A stretch of 64,000 nt of DNA from VRUE01 sp963817905 (GCA_963817905.1 CAWFPS010000002.1:682001-746000), one strand, 5' to 3'; shown: positions 1 to 9,147, counted from the stretch's first letter. A program made the numbers and translations. Notes: generated by a model not told the origin, from the letters alone.

Positions 1-456
1 CGCATAGGCCTTGGCCGCGTCCTTGGCGGGGCCGCCGATGCCGCCCATCTTGCAGACCTCGGGGACGATCAGGCCGAGGCAGTTGGGGCCGATGATGCGG
101 GCGCCGCGCAGGTCGGCGAGCTCGACCATCTGGGCGACGTCGCGGCGCGGGATGCGCTCGGTGACGATCACGATCAGCTCGATCCCGTTCTCGATCGCCT
201 CCAGCACTGCGTCCTTGGTGAAGGCGGGGGGGACGGTGACGACCGAGCCGTCGATCGGCCCGCCGTGGTGCTCGACCGCCTGGGCGACGGTGTCGAAGAC
301 CGGCACGCCGTGCACCTCGCGGCCCTTGCGGCCGGGGGTGACGCCGCCGACCACCTTGGAGCCGTAGTCGAGGCACTCGCGGGTCAGGTTGACCGCCTCG
401 CGCCCGGTGATTCCCTGGACGATGAAGGTCGTCTCCTTGGAGAGCAGGATGCTCAC
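1..456 (-). CDS. sucD: Succinyl-CoA synthetase alpha subunit (partial)
   Basis: N-terminal ~152 residues of the CoA-binding subunit of succinyl-CoA ligase, which interconverts succinyl-CoA and succinate with nucleotide phosphorylation in the TCA cycle. The visible part has the Rossmann-type CoA-binding domain: FIVQGITGREA near the start, GGVTPGRKG, then the GPNCLGLI stretch that precedes the phospho-histidine domain, which lies outside the window. The GTG start at 454-456 overlaps the sucC stop (GTGA), so the two are translationally coupled in one operon. The gene runs off the left edge; nothing in the visible part looks damaged. Confidence 0.93.
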   Translation of the reverse strand, partial: MSILLSKETTFIVQGITGREAVNLTRECLDYGSKVVGGVTPGRKGREVHGVPVFDTVAQAVEHHGGPIDGSVVTVPPAFTKDAVLEAIENGIELIVIVTERIPRRDVAQMVELADLRGARIIGPNCLGLIVPEVCKMGGIGGPAKDAAKAYA

Positions 457-1670
457 GCCTGGGCCCCCTGGATCTTGGCGACGGCGCGTCCGGCGGCCTC
501 CCACATCGAGACCGAGCGGTCGCAGTACTCCACCCCGTAGCGCTCGAGGGTCTTGAAGCCCTCGTCCTCCCAGGCGCCGGGGATGCGGAAGATCGCGATC
601 GTCTCGCCGGGGTCCTTGTCCAGTTCCAGGCAGGCCTTGATCACGCCGCGGGCGACGATGTCGACGCGGGTGTTGGAGACGATCGACATCATCACCGCGA
701 TCTTCTCGACGCCGTCCTTATCCAGCACCTCCTTGGCCAGGCCGCAGGCCTTGGCGACCGAGGGGTTGCCGCCGATCTCGGAGTAGTTGGCGGGCTTGCC
801 GCCCTGGCTGCGAACCGCATCCGTAAGGGTCAGCGAGCCGCCGCCGGCACCGATCACGAGGCCGAGGTTGCCCTCAAAGCCGTGGTCGCGGCCCTGGATC
901 ACGCCGCGGTGGTCGGCGGCGTCGATCGCGGCGACGTGGCGCTCGAAGTCGGAGGGCTCATAGGTCTCGCGGGTGTCCTCCTCGGCGATCTCCAGGCGCC
1001 CCCGCAGCAGGCCCTTCTGGCGGCCGACCGCCTCGTTCTCCATCTCCATGTGAGCGTCGAGGGCGACGAAGCTGCCGTCGGTCAGCTCGGCCAGCGGGTT
1101 GATCTCGGCCAGGGTCATGTCGTTGTCGCGGAAGAGGCGGGCGAGCCGGGCGAGGACCGGGGTGGCCCGGTTCAGCTGCGAGCCGGTCACGCCGGTGGCG
1201 GCGACGACCTGCTTGGCCTCGAAGTCGAAGATCGGGTGCAGGTTGGAGACGTGGCCGCGGCCGACGTGGTCGGGATGGCTCTCGGCGACCTCCTCGATGT
1301 CGATCCCGCCCATGTCGCTGAACAGCATCAGCGGTTTCTTCGCCGTGCCGTCCCAGACGACCCCGGCGTAGTACTCCTGCTTGACCTCGGCCTTGGGATC
1401 GACGAGGACGCCGCGCGGCATCTGCCCGTTGATCTCCAGCTTGAGGATCTCCTCGGCGTGGGCAGCGGCCTCCTCGGGCGTGTCGGCGAACTTGACCCCG
1501 CCCGCCTTCATCCGCCCGCCGCTCAGCACCTGCGACTTGACCACGGCCGGGCCGCCGATTTCCTCGGCGGCCTTGCGCGCCTCCTCGGCGCTTGTGCAGA
1601 AGCCGTACTTGGTGACCGGAATCCCGGCCACCTCGACGATCTGCCTTGCCTCGTACTCGAAGAACCTCAT
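453..1670 (-). CDS. sucC: Succinyl-CoA synthetase beta subunit (divergent)
   Basis: ATP-grasp beta subunit, 405 aa, slightly longer than the usual ~390. The ATP-grasp domain covers the first half and the CoA-ligase domain the second, with the glycine-rich GAGGGSLTLTDAV and the NPSVAKA region. It is coupled to sucD through a 4-base overlap. The nucleotide-binding loop reads VKSQVLSGGRMKAGGVKFA, where most SucC proteins have a KAQV.AGGRGKAGGV pattern, so it belongs to a divergent branch. A malate-CoA ligase role (MtkA-like) is conceivable because a malyl-CoA lyase lies in the window, but that gene is about 40 kb away, so SucC is the preferred call. Confidence 0.88.
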   Translation of the reverse strand: MRFFEYEARQIVEVAGIPVTKYGFCTSAEEARKAAEEIGGPAVVKSQVLSGGRMKAGGVKFADTPEEAAAHAEEILKLEINGQMPRGVLVDPKAEVKQEYYAGVVWDGTAKKPLMLFSDMGGIDIEEVAESHPDHVGRGHVSNLHPIFDFEAKQVVAATGVTGSQLNRATPVLARLARLFRDNDMTLAEINPLAELTDGSFVALDAHMEMENEAVGRQKGLLRGRLEIAEEDTRETYEPSDFERHVAAIDAADHRGVIQGRDHGFEGNLGLVIGAGGGSLTLTDAVRSQGGKPANYSEIGGNPSVAKACGLAKEVLDKDGVEKIAVMMSIVSNTRVDIVARGVIKACLELDKDPGETIAIFRIPGAWEDEGFKTLERYGVEYCDRSVSMWEAAGRAVAKIQGAQA

Positions 1671-1703
1671 CAGCGGCGGGGAACCCTATCCAACGAGCGG
1701 GTG

Positions 1704-1814
1704 AAGAGGGCCGGGTGCCCTCCCGGCTCAACTTTTTCGGTGGATCGGTTGCGGCCGTTCGAGGATGGGTCGGCGAAAAAGTACAAGCCGCCGGGAGGGG
1801 TACCCGGCCCTCTT
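1704..1814. repeat. Long intergenic inverted repeat between divergent genes
   Basis: Left arm 1704-1737 and right arm 1776-1814 are near-complementary over about 34 bp with a few mismatches and a short extra stretch. The outer ends read AAGAGGGCCGGGT and ACCCGGCCCTCTT, and the arms end in T5/A5 at the loop side. The loop is ~38 nt. It lies between the divergent sucC and lipoprotein starts, so it is not in a normal terminator position. A further small palindrome CTCCCGGGAG follows at about 1821-1830. Confidence 0.8.
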
Positions 1815-1854
1815 GGGATACTCCCGGGAGGTTGTCCCCGCCGAAAGGGAGAGG

Positions 1855-2160
1855 ATGAGCATTTGGAAGCGCCTGGGCGTCGTGCTCGGGCTTGGTATGG
1901 CTGTCGTGATCGTGGCCGGCTGCGGCGAAACCGTGATCGACTCGACGAAGACGGAGGAAGCGCTTGAAGCGAACCTCGCGAAACAGCTGAACGAGGACGT
2001 CGTCTCGGTCAGCTGCCCCGCCAGCGTCGAGGTCGAAAAGGGAAAGACCTTCAACTGTCGCGTCAAGTTGAAGAAGGGCGCCGAACAGACGGCGACGCTG
2101 AAGATCCTCAACGAAGACGCCGACGTCAGTGTGATCGATCTCCGCGGCTCCAATGAATAA
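1855..2160 (+). CDS. Small DUF4333-type lipoprotein
   Basis: Protein of 101 aa with a lipoprotein signal: MSIWKRLG, a hydrophobic run, then the lipobox IVAGC with the lipidated Cys around residue 23. The mature part carries two more Cys (SCPASVEVEKG and FNCRVK), the pattern of DUF4333 proteins, small exported actinobacterial proteins of unknown function. A good Shine-Dalgarno (GGGAGAGG) precedes ATG 1855. The stop lies inside or just before the start region of the PEP carboxykinase gene, so the two are probably cotranscribed. Function unknown. Confidence 0.8.
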   Translation: MSIWKRLGVVLGLGMAVVIVAGCGETVIDSTKTEEALEANLAKQLNEDVVSVSCPASVEVEKGKTFNCRVKLKKGAEQTATLKILNEDADVSVIDLRGSNE

Positions 2161-2170
2161 AGTCCCGCGG

Positions 2171-3980
2171 ATGAGCCAAACCATCGCGGCCGCAGCGCCG
2201 ACCACGCACGCAAAGCTCCTCGACTGGGTCGGGGAGATCGCAGACCTGACCCAGCCCGACGCCGTCCAGTGGTGCGACGGCTCGGCCGGGGAGTACGACT
2301 CCCTCGCCCAGACCCTGATCGAGGCCGGCACCTTCGAGCGCCTCTCAGACGCCAAGCGGCCCAACTCCTACCTGGCGCTCTCCGACCCCGCCGACGTGGC
2401 CCGGGTCGAAGACCGCACCTTCATCTGTTCCGAGCAGGAGGGCGATGCCGGCCCGACCAACAACTGGCGCGACCCGGCCTCGATGCGCGAGACCCTGAAC
2501 GGCCTCTTCCAGGGCTGCATGGCCGGTCGCACGATGTACGTGGTGCCGTTCTCGATGGGCCCGCTGGGCTCGCCGATCGCCGAAATCGGCGTGCAGCTGA
2601 CCGACTCGCCCTACGTCGTCACCTCGATGCGGATCATGACCCGGATGGGTGCCGCGGCGCTCGAGGTGCTCGGCACCGAGGCCGAGTTCGTCCCCTGCGT
2701 GCACTCGGTCGGGATGCCGTTGGTCGAAGGGACCGAAGATGTTCCCTGGCCCTGCAACGAGGACAACAAGTACATCGTTCACTACCCGGAGACGCGCGAG
2801 ATCTGGTCCTACGGATCGGGCTACGGCGGCAACGCCCTGCTCGGCAAGAAGTGCTTCGCGCTGCGGATCGCCTCGGCGATGGCCCGCGACGAGGGCTGGC
2901 TCGCCGAGCACATGCTGATTCTCAAGCTGACCTCGCCCGAGGGGGAGGTCAAGTTCGTCACCGGTGCCTTCCCGTCGGCCTGCGGCAAGACCAACCTGGC
3001 GATGCTGATCCCGACCCTGCCCGGCTGGAAGGTCGAGACGATCGGCGACGACATCGCCTGGATGAAATTCGGCTCCGATGGCCGCCTCTACGCGGTCAAC
3101 CCGGAGGCCGGCTTCTTTGGCGTCGCGCCCGGAACCGGCGAGGAGACCAACCCCAACGCGATGCGGACGATCGGCAGCAACTCGATCTTCACCAACTGCG
3201 CCAAAACCGACGACGGCGACATCTGGTGGGAGGGGATGACGAGCTCGGCTCCCGAGCACCTGATCGACTGGCACGGCAACGATTGGACGCCGGGCAGCGA
3301 CAAGCCCTCGGCTCACCCCAACGCCCGCTTTACCACGCCGGCGTCGCAGTGCCCGACGATCGCGCCCGAGTGGGAGGACCCGGCCGGGGTGCCGATCGAC
3401 GCCTTCCTTTTCGGCGGCCGCCGCGCCACCACGGTGCCGCTGGTCCACGAGGCCTTCGACTGGGAGCACGGCGTCTTCCTCGGCGCCACGATGTCCTCGG
3501 AGAAGACCGCCGCCGCCTCCGGCAACGTCGGCGAACTGCGCTTCGACCCGATGGCGATGCTGCCCTTCTGCGGCTACAACATGGCCGACTACTTCGCCCA
3601 CTGGCTCGAAGGCCGGCAGGCGCGAGGGCGCCCAGCTGCCGCGGGTCTTCTACGTCAACTGGTTCCGCAAGGACGCCGACGGCAAGTTCCTCTGGCCGGG
3701 CTTCGGCGAGAACAGCCGCGTGCTCGAGTGGATCTTTCGTCGCTGTGAGGGCAAGGCTGAGGCAATTGCGACCGCGATCGGCCTGCTGCCGGCCGAGGGC
3801 GCGATCGACACCGAGGGCCTCGACATCGAGCCCGAGGCGATGCGGGAGCTGCTCTCGGTCGACGAGGATCTGGTCCGCGAGCAGTTGCCCCAGGTAAGGG
3901 AGCACCTTGCCCAGTTCGGCGACAAGCTGCCGACCGAGTTGAGCGAGCAGCTGGCGCAGCTAGAGCAGCGCCTGGCGTAG
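2171..3980 (+). CDS. pckG: Phosphoenolpyruvate carboxykinase (GTP), one apparent frameshift
   Basis: GTP-dependent PEPCK converts oxaloacetate plus GTP to PEP, CO2 and GDP, the entry to gluconeogenesis. Motifs: the P-loop with reactive Cys FPSACGKTN at about residue 268, kinase-2 ETIGDDIAWM, and GGRRATTVPLVHEAF. The frame is intact to FAHWLEGRQ, then shifts. Dropping one G at about 3611-3612 restores LEAGRREGAQLPRVFYV and the conserved tail to the stop at 3980, giving a normal ~602 aa. This is either a sequencing indel in a GC-rich stretch or a real lesion. ATG 2153 is an alternative start overlapping the upstream lipoprotein stop; ATG 2171 was chosen as nearer to family starts. Confidence 0.9.
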
Positions 3981-4076
3981 TCCCCCCTCTGAGAGGCGCC
4001 CGCAGCGCCAAGAGTGACGTGTGACGTGCCGCGAGAGGAGGATGGCACCCGCCAGCCCTTCCCGGGACCGCAGGCG

Positions 4077-5129
4077 CTAGGGCCAACTGGGCGGCCCGAT
4101 CGGGCCGCCGACCGCGAGCCCGCCGAATTCATTGGGGCGGTAGACCGTGCGCTGGATCCCCTTGGCGAAGGCGGCTGACGACCTCGTGGAGCTCTCCAGC
4201 GGCCAGTGGGTGTTGCGGTCCTTGACGTCGAACCAGACCAGGCCGCGGACCTTGCGGTAGCGAGGCACTTCGCGCAGCATGTTCTTGATCCAGGCCGGCT
4301 TCGAGCCGCCCTTCTCGTTGGAGGCGACCTCGCCCAGCAGCATCGGCTTGTGCGGGGCGATCTTCGACACCCGCTTGTACGTTTCATGAAAGACCTTGTT
4401 GAAGGTCTGCCAGCCGGCGGAGTCGGGGCGCTTGCCCCAGTTGAAGCCGTCGAGGCAGGTCCAGTCGACGTAGGAGTCGCCGGGATAGACCCGCTTGAGC
4501 GGGATCAGCTTGCGGGTGAAGTCGACGTTGGGGCACCAGACCCAGGTCGCGTTGGTGGCGCCGATCGTGGTGAAGATCGTGTGGATGTGGCGCCAGGCGG
4601 CGACGAACTCACCCTTCTTGTTGCCGTTGACGCCTTCTGACCAGGGAAACCAGAAGCCGTTCATCTCCCAGTCGAAGCGGAGGAAGAAGGGGTGCCCCCA
4701 TTCCTTTGCGGATTCGGCGAATTTGCGGATGTAGGGGTCGAGACTGCCGTCGACGATCTTGGAGAGCTTCCAAGGTCGCTGCGGCCCGCTTTCGGGGGTC
4801 GAGGAGGAACTCCAGCTGAAGATCGGGACCGCACCGTAGTTGCGGGCGTTTTCGATCGGCGTCAGGGGGAAGTTGATGAAGGTGCAGTCCGAGCCGTCGC
4901 ATTCGGCAAACGGTGCCGAGAAGGAGACCAGCGAGAGCGGCTTCCTTGCCAGGCCTTCGAAGGCCGTGAGCGCGTTCATGTCCCAGGGCGCCGCTTCGCC
5001 GGTCAGCTGGTCGCCGATCTGGGCGCCCCAGTAGAGCGGCTGCGGCGGCGCCTTGGCCCCTGCGGGTGCCGCGCTCGCGAGAAGCAGGGCCGCCAGGGCC
5101 AAAAATGACTTGATTGCTGGGCTCTTCAT
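4077..5129 (-). CDS. Secreted GH26-like glycoside hydrolase, paralogue 1 of 5
   Basis: Protein of 350 aa from ATG 5129; a GTG at 5186 would add 19 residues before the signal peptide. The signal peptide MKSPAIKSFLALAALLLA ends in APAGA. The catalytic domain starts at PLYWGAQIGDQLTG, a layout of GH26 (beta-mannanase type) enzymes. Likely acid/base Glu is in RFDWEMNGFWFPW at ~155 and likely nucleophile Glu in LLGEVASNE at ~266. Classical GH26 has His before the acid/base Glu; here it is Trp. The protein ends PIGPPSWP, an ending shared in form with its paralogues. It is the last gene of the five-gene array beside the polysaccharide locus. The substrate cannot be read from sequence. Confidence 0.83.
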   Translation of the reverse strand: MKSPAIKSFLALAALLLASAAPAGAKAPPQPLYWGAQIGDQLTGEAAPWDMNALTAFEGLARKPLSLVSFSAPFAECDGSDCTFINFPLTPIENARNYGAVPIFSWSSSSTPESGPQRPWKLSKIVDGSLDPYIRKFAESAKEWGHPFFLRFDWEMNGFWFPWSEGVNGNKKGEFVAAWRHIHTIFTTIGATNATWVWCPNVDFTRKLIPLKRVYPGDSYVDWTCLDGFNWGKRPDSAGWQTFNKVFHETYKRVSKIAPHKPMLLGEVASNEKGGSKPAWIKNMLREVPRYRKVRGLVWFDVKDRNTHWPLESSTRSSAAFAKGIQRTVYRPNEFGGLAVGGPIGPPSWP

Positions 5130-5216
5130 CGTCTTACTAACCCCTGCCGCGCGACTTTGCTTCTGCGCCGGGCGGTTTGGATACACCCTTCGGTACGGGG
5201 GATCCGGCCGATCCGA

Positions 5217-6344
5217 TCAACCGGGCGGCCGGATCGGGCTCGCCACCACGGCCGGCTGGCCGTTGGTTCTGAAGCCGGGCCTGTGGATTCCCCGGGAGAA
5301 GGCGCGCGCCGCCGCCGGCGACGTCTCCAGCGGCCAGTCGACGTTGCGATCGACCTGGTCGAACCAGATCAAACCGCGAATTCGCCGGAAGTTGGTGCGC
5401 AGTTCCTTGAACATGTTGCGGATCCACTTCGCCTTGGCCCTGCCGCTGCCGGTCGAGGCCATCTCGGCGAGCACGACCGGCTTTTTCGGCGCGATCCGCT
5501 TGACCAGCTTGCGGTAGGTCGGGGAGAAGATCTGTTTGAAGCTCTTCCAGCTGTGCGGGTTCGTCGGGTTGCTGCCCCAGTTGAAGCCGTCCATGCAGGT
5601 CCAGTCGACGTAGGAGTCGCCGGGATACAGCGGCGCCAGCGAGGCGAAATGGCGGTCGACCTCGGCGTAGGGGCACCAGACCCAGGTTGCGTTGGTGGCA
5701 CCGGCCGAGGTGAAGATGTCGTGCACGTGGCGCCAGGCGGCGACGTACTCGCCCGGGTTGTTGCCGTTGATCGTCTCGCCCCAGGGGAACCAGTTGCCGT
5801 TCATCTCCCAGTCGTAGCGGAGGAAGAAGGAGTGCCCCCAGTTGCGCGCCGATTCGGCGAATTCGCGGATGTAGGAGTCGTAGGTGCCGGCAATCACGTC
5901 GCCAAGCTGGAAGTCCGGCATGCTCGTCGCCCCGCCGGGGTCGGAGGAACTCGCCTGCGAGGCCCAGTTGAAGAACGGAATGGCGCCGTAGTTGTGGACG
6001 TTGTCCATCGCCTGCTTGGGGAAGTCGAAGAACTTGCAGGGGGAGGAGTTGCAGTCCGCGAACGGCGAGCCGAGGGCGATCAGGGAGAGGCCCTTGCCGA
6101 CTACGCCTTCGAACTGGTTGACGGCAGACATGTCCCAGGGTGCCTCCTCCCCGGTCAACTGGTCGCCGATCCAGGCCCCCCAGTAGAGCGGTCGCTGCTT
6201 TGCCGCGTGGCCGCGGTGGTGGTGGCGGTGGTGCTGGGTCCGGGCCGCGGCGAGCGAGGGAAGGGCGAGGGCGAGCAGGGCGACCGCGAGGATCGCCGTC
6301 ACCAGTTTGGCTGTGGTCGCCTGAATGCGCATTCGGAAGTCCAT
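5217..6344 (-). CDS. Secreted GH26-like glycoside hydrolase, paralogue 2 of 5
   Basis: Protein of 375 aa with signal peptide (AILAVALLALALPSLAAA) followed by a short His-rich linker, TQHHRHHHRGH, and then the domain opening RPLYWGAWIGDQLTG. The acid/base candidate lies in RYDWEMNGNWFPW (~179) and the nucleophile candidate in VVLAEMASTG (~292). It ends SPIRPPG. It lacks the TGGACGTTTGT upstream motif that precedes paralogues 3-5. Spacing to paralogue 1 is 87 bp and to paralogue 3 is 41 bp, so part of the array could be one transcript. The closest array member by eye is paralogue 1 (both have DWTC.DGFNWG; the others have DWTGLDGYNWG). Confidence 0.83.
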   Translation of the reverse strand: MDFRMRIQATTAKLVTAILAVALLALALPSLAAARTQHHRHHHRGHAAKQRPLYWGAWIGDQLTGEEAPWDMSAVNQFEGVVGKGLSLIALGSPFADCNSSPCKFFDFPKQAMDNVHNYGAIPFFNWASQASSSDPGGATSMPDFQLGDVIAGTYDSYIREFAESARNWGHSFFLRYDWEMNGNWFPWGETINGNNPGEYVAAWRHVHDIFTSAGATNATWVWCPYAEVDRHFASLAPLYPGDSYVDWTCMDGFNWGSNPTNPHSWKSFKQIFSPTYRKLVKRIAPKKPVVLAEMASTGSGRAKAKWIRNMFKELRTNFRRIRGLIWFDQVDRNVDWPLETSPAAARAFSRGIHRPGFRTNGQPAVVASPIRPPG

Positions 6345-6385
6345 CGGCTGTGGAGCCCGCGGAGTTTAGAGAAGGGTGCGGGTCG

Positions 6386-7852
6386 TCAATTCGGGGGCGC
6401 GATCGGCCCGCTTGCCGCGGTCGGACCGCCTTTTTCGACGTAGGCCGGGCTCTTGATCGCCTGGGCGAAGGCACCGGCCGAGCTCGCCGAGGTCTCGATC
6501 GGCCAGTCCATGCCGTCGTCGTAGGTATCGAACCAGACCAGGCCGCGGATCATCGCGTAGGCCGTCGGGATCGCCGCCAGCGCTTCTTCGATCCAGCCGG
6601 CCTTCGAGCCGCCCTGCTCGGTGCTGCCGATCTCACCGATCATCATCGGCTTGTCCGGCGCGATCGTGGCGACGATGCGCTGGTAGGTGGCGCTGAAGAG
6701 CTCATCGAAGCCGCGCCAGCGGTCCGGCTTGGCGGGATTGAGCCCCCAGTTGTAGCCGTCGAGGCCGGTCCAGTCGACGTAGTCGTCACCCGGGTAAAGC
6801 GAGGCAAGGTCCTGAAAGCTGCTTTCGGGGTCGACGTTCGGGCACCAGACCCAGGTCACCTGGTCGGCGCCGGCCGCGGCGAAGATTTCGTGCACGTGGC
6901 GCCAGGCGGCGACGAACTCTCCCGGGCGGTTGCCGTTCGCCCCCTCCGACCAAGGAAACCAGCTGCCGTTCATCTCCCAGTTGAAGCGGAGGAAGAAGGG
7001 GTGGCCCCAGGCCTTGGCCGCTTCGGCGAACTTGCGGATGTAGGAGTCGTAGGTGCCGGCGATTACGTCGCCGAGCTGAAAATCCGGCTCGCTGAGGTGG
7101 GAGGGGATCGATTGCGAGCTCCAGCTGTAGACCGGTATCGCCCCGTAGGCGCGGATGCTTTCCATCGGCCCGGTTGGAAAGGAGTAGAACGAGCACGGCG
7201 AGGAGGCGCAGTTGGCGAAGGGAGCGAAGAAGTTGACCAGCGAGACCTGCTTGCCGGCGATCTGCTCGAACTGGGTGACCGCCCCCATGTCCCAGGGCGC
7301 CTGGGTGCCGGTCAGCTGCGGCCCGATCGAGGCTCCCCAGTAGACGGCGCTCGGCGTGCCGCTGGCAACCGGCGGCGGCGGAGGTGCAGGAGGCGATGGG
7401 GGCGGGGGAGCCGGGGCCGGGGATGGCGCTGGGACGGGGTTCGCCACCGGCAGGTCTTCGGGTGCGTTCACCGGTGCCGGCGGCGCCGGCGCGGGGGGTG
7501 CGCCCGTGGTGACGGGGGATGGGGGCCCCGGCTCGGCCACCGCGCCGACCGACGGACTCACCGCGCGCGGAGCGGATACCGCGACGGCGGTGGCGAGCGC
7601 GATCGCCGGGCCGCCGCGGGCCGGGCGGGCGGCCGCGACCGGCGAGGCGTGGCCTCTTTCTCCGGCCAGGCCGCGGCGAGCGACCTGCGCCTGCCGGTGA
7701 CCGGCCGGTTGCCGCTGCTGGGTGATGTCTCCGCGCAGGCGCGGTCGCAGTTCCTCGGCCGTGCCTCCCGCCGCCAGCGCTACACCGACCAGAACAAGCG
7801 CGCAGGCCGCGAGAAAGATGCCGGCGAGCCCTGTTGGCGAACGTAGGCGCAC
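6386..7852 (-). CDS. Secreted GH26-like glycoside hydrolase with Pro/Ala linker, paralogue 3 of 5
   Basis: Protein of 488 aa (GTG start 7852): hydrophobic N-terminal segment (GIFLAACALVLVGVALAAG), about 140 residues of low-complexity Ala/Pro-rich linker (e.g. APAPPPPSPPAPPPPP), then the GH26-like domain from SAVYWGASIGPQLTG. Acid/base candidate in RFNWEMNGSWFPW (~291), nucleophile candidate in MMIGEIGSTE (~405). C-terminus GPIAPPN. The linker suggests a domain held away from the membrane or wall. A TGGACGTTTGT-type motif lies 36 bp upstream at 7888-7898. An ALVLVGVALAAGG-type N-terminus could also be an uncleaved anchor. Confidence 0.83.
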   Translation of the reverse strand: MRLRSPTGLAGIFLAACALVLVGVALAAGGTAEELRPRLRGDITQQRQPAGHRQAQVARRGLAGERGHASPVAAARPARGGPAIALATAVAVSAPRAVSPSVGAVAEPGPPSPVTTGAPPAPAPPAPVNAPEDLPVANPVPAPSPAPAPPPPSPPAPPPPPVASGTPSAVYWGASIGPQLTGTQAPWDMGAVTQFEQIAGKQVSLVNFFAPFANCASSPCSFYSFPTGPMESIRAYGAIPVYSWSSQSIPSHLSEPDFQLGDVIAGTYDSYIRKFAEAAKAWGHPFFLRFNWEMNGSWFPWSEGANGNRPGEFVAAWRHVHEIFAAAGADQVTWVWCPNVDPESSFQDLASLYPGDDYVDWTGLDGYNWGLNPAKPDRWRGFDELFSATYQRIVATIAPDKPMMIGEIGSTEQGGSKAGWIEEALAAIPTAYAMIRGLVWFDTYDDGMDWPIETSASSAGAFAQAIKSPAYVEKGGPTAASGPIAPPN

Positions 7853-7887
7853 TCCGTCCTCTCCTCCTTGGGAGAGGTCAGTCTAGA

Positions 7888-7898
7888 ACAAACGTCCA
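7888..7898 (-). promoter_or_regulatory. Shared upstream motif, site 1
   Basis: ACAAACGTCCA on the plus strand, 36 bp upstream of the start of GH26-like paralogue 3. The same 11-base core, on the opposite strand, occurs upstream of paralogues 4 and 5. The core is half of a TGGAC-N4-GTCCA palindrome. Operator role is inferred. Confidence 0.4.
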
Positions 7899-7905
7899 AG
7901 CTCGC

Positions 7906-9147
7906 TCAGCTGGGCGGCGCGATCGGCGCCGCAGGCAGGTCGCTGTAGGAGTTGCCTTGGTAGGCCGAGTCCTGGACGCCGGAGGCGAAGGCGCTGGTGG
8001 CGGCGCTCGACGTCTCGATCGGCCAGTCCATGCCGTCGTCGAAGGTGTCGAACCAGAGCATCGCCCGCACCTTCGGGAAGGCGGTCGGGATCTCGGCCAG
8101 CGCCTCTTCAATCCAGGCGGCCTTCGAGCCACCGTTCTCGGTCGATCCCATCTCGCCGATCAGCAGCGGCTTGCTGGGGGCGATCGAGTCGGTGATCGCG
8201 TGGTAGGTGGATTCATAGAGCTGTGAGAAGGTCACCCAACCGCCCTTGCCCGGGCCCCAGTTGTAGCCGTCGAGTCCGGTCCAGTCGACGTAGGAGTCGC
8301 CGGGATAGTCCGAGCCGATGTCACCCAGCTTGCCGGCTGGGTCGACGTTCGGGCACCAGACCCAGGTGACGTTGCCGGCGCCGACCGAGGTGAAGATGTC
8401 GTGGACGTGGCGCCAGGCGGCGACGTACTCGCCGGGCTGGTTGCCGTTGACGCCCTCCGACCAAGGGAACCAGTTGCCGTTCATCTCCCAGTTGAAGCGG
8501 AGGAAGAAGGGGTGGCCCCAGTCGCGGGCGGCTTCGGCGAATTCGCGAATGAAGGCGTCGTGGTTGCCGGCGGCGACGTCGGAGAGCTGGAAGTCGGGCT
8601 CGTTGAGGCTGGTCGGGATCGACTGAGAGCTCCAGCTGAAGACCGGGATCGAGCCGTGCTCGCGGATGTCTTCCATCGGGCCGGTGGGGAACCTGTAGTA
8701 GCTGCACTGCGAGCCGCCGCAGTTGGCGAAGGGAGCGAAGAAGTTGACCATGGAGACGCCCTTGCCGGCCATCCCTTCGAAGCGCGAGACCGCGCCCATG
8801 TCCCAGGGGGCCTGCTCGCCGGTGATCTGGTCCCCGATCGTCGCGCCCCAGTAGAGCGGTTCGCCGGGGCCGCGGGACTGTGTCGCCTGGCAGCCGCGGA
8901 GGCGGCGGCGAATCAGGTTGCGCCGCTGGCGGCGGTTCATCCACCGTGCCCGGCGGGCGGGGATGTGGCGGGAGCAGCGGTTGGGCTTGGCCAGCTTGCG
9001 GGCCGAGCCGACGCCGGTGCGAACGGCAGCCGGGCGCCGGTGGGTGGGGCTGCCATGGGTCGCTGCCGCGGCGAGGGGGGCGGCAACGAAGAGCGCGGTG
9101 AGCGCTACGGCGGCAGCGATGAAGAGGTGTCGGAGGCCGGTGGTCAT
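7906..9147 (-). CDS. Secreted GH26-like glycoside hydrolase, paralogue 4 of 5
   Basis: Protein of 413 aa: signal peptide (HLFIAAAVALTALFVAAPLAAAA), then a ~70-residue strongly basic, Arg-rich linker (ARRARWMNRRQRRNLIRRR), then the catalytic domain from EPLYWGATIGDQITG. Acid/base candidate in RFNWEMNGNWFPW (~220), nucleophile candidate in LLIGEMGSTE (~330). C-terminus APIAPPS. The basic linker could bind anionic polysaccharide or cell wall (inference). Downstream spacing to paralogue 3 is 53 bp. A complete ACTGGAC-GTTT-GTCCAGT palindrome lies about 50 bp upstream of its start. Confidence 0.83.
   Translation of the reverse strand: MTTGLRHLFIAAAVALTALFVAAPLAAAATHGSPTHRRPAAVRTGVGSARKLAKPNRCSRHIPARRARWMNRRQRRNLIRRRLRGCQATQSRGPGEPLYWGATIGDQITGEQAPWDMGAVSRFEGMAGKGVSMVNFFAPFANCGGSQCSYYRFPTGPMEDIREHGSIPVFSWSSQSIPTSLNEPDFQLSDVAAGNHDAFIREFAEAARDWGHPFFLRFNWEMNGNWFPWSEGVNGNQPGEYVAAWRHVHDIFTSVGAGNVTWVWCPNVDPAGKLGDIGSDYPGDSYVDWTGLDGYNWGPGKGGWVTFSQLYESTYHAITDSIAPSKPLLIGEMGSTENGGSKAAWIEEALAEIPTAFPKVRAMLWFDTFDDGMDWPIETSSAATSAFASGVQDSAYQGNSYSDLPAAPIAPPS

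Noticed and set aside
453..1670. Naming sucCD as malate-CoA ligase (mtkAB)
   Set aside because: The mcl gene is 40 kb away and the remaining sequence fits succinyl-CoA synthetase; no residue seen here decides for malate.
958..2364. A long open frame on the minus strand crossing sucC and the intergenic region
   Set aside because: Its protein is Arg/Pro/Gly-rich without any family motif, and it is a shadow of sucC in another frame, as expected in very GC-rich DNA.
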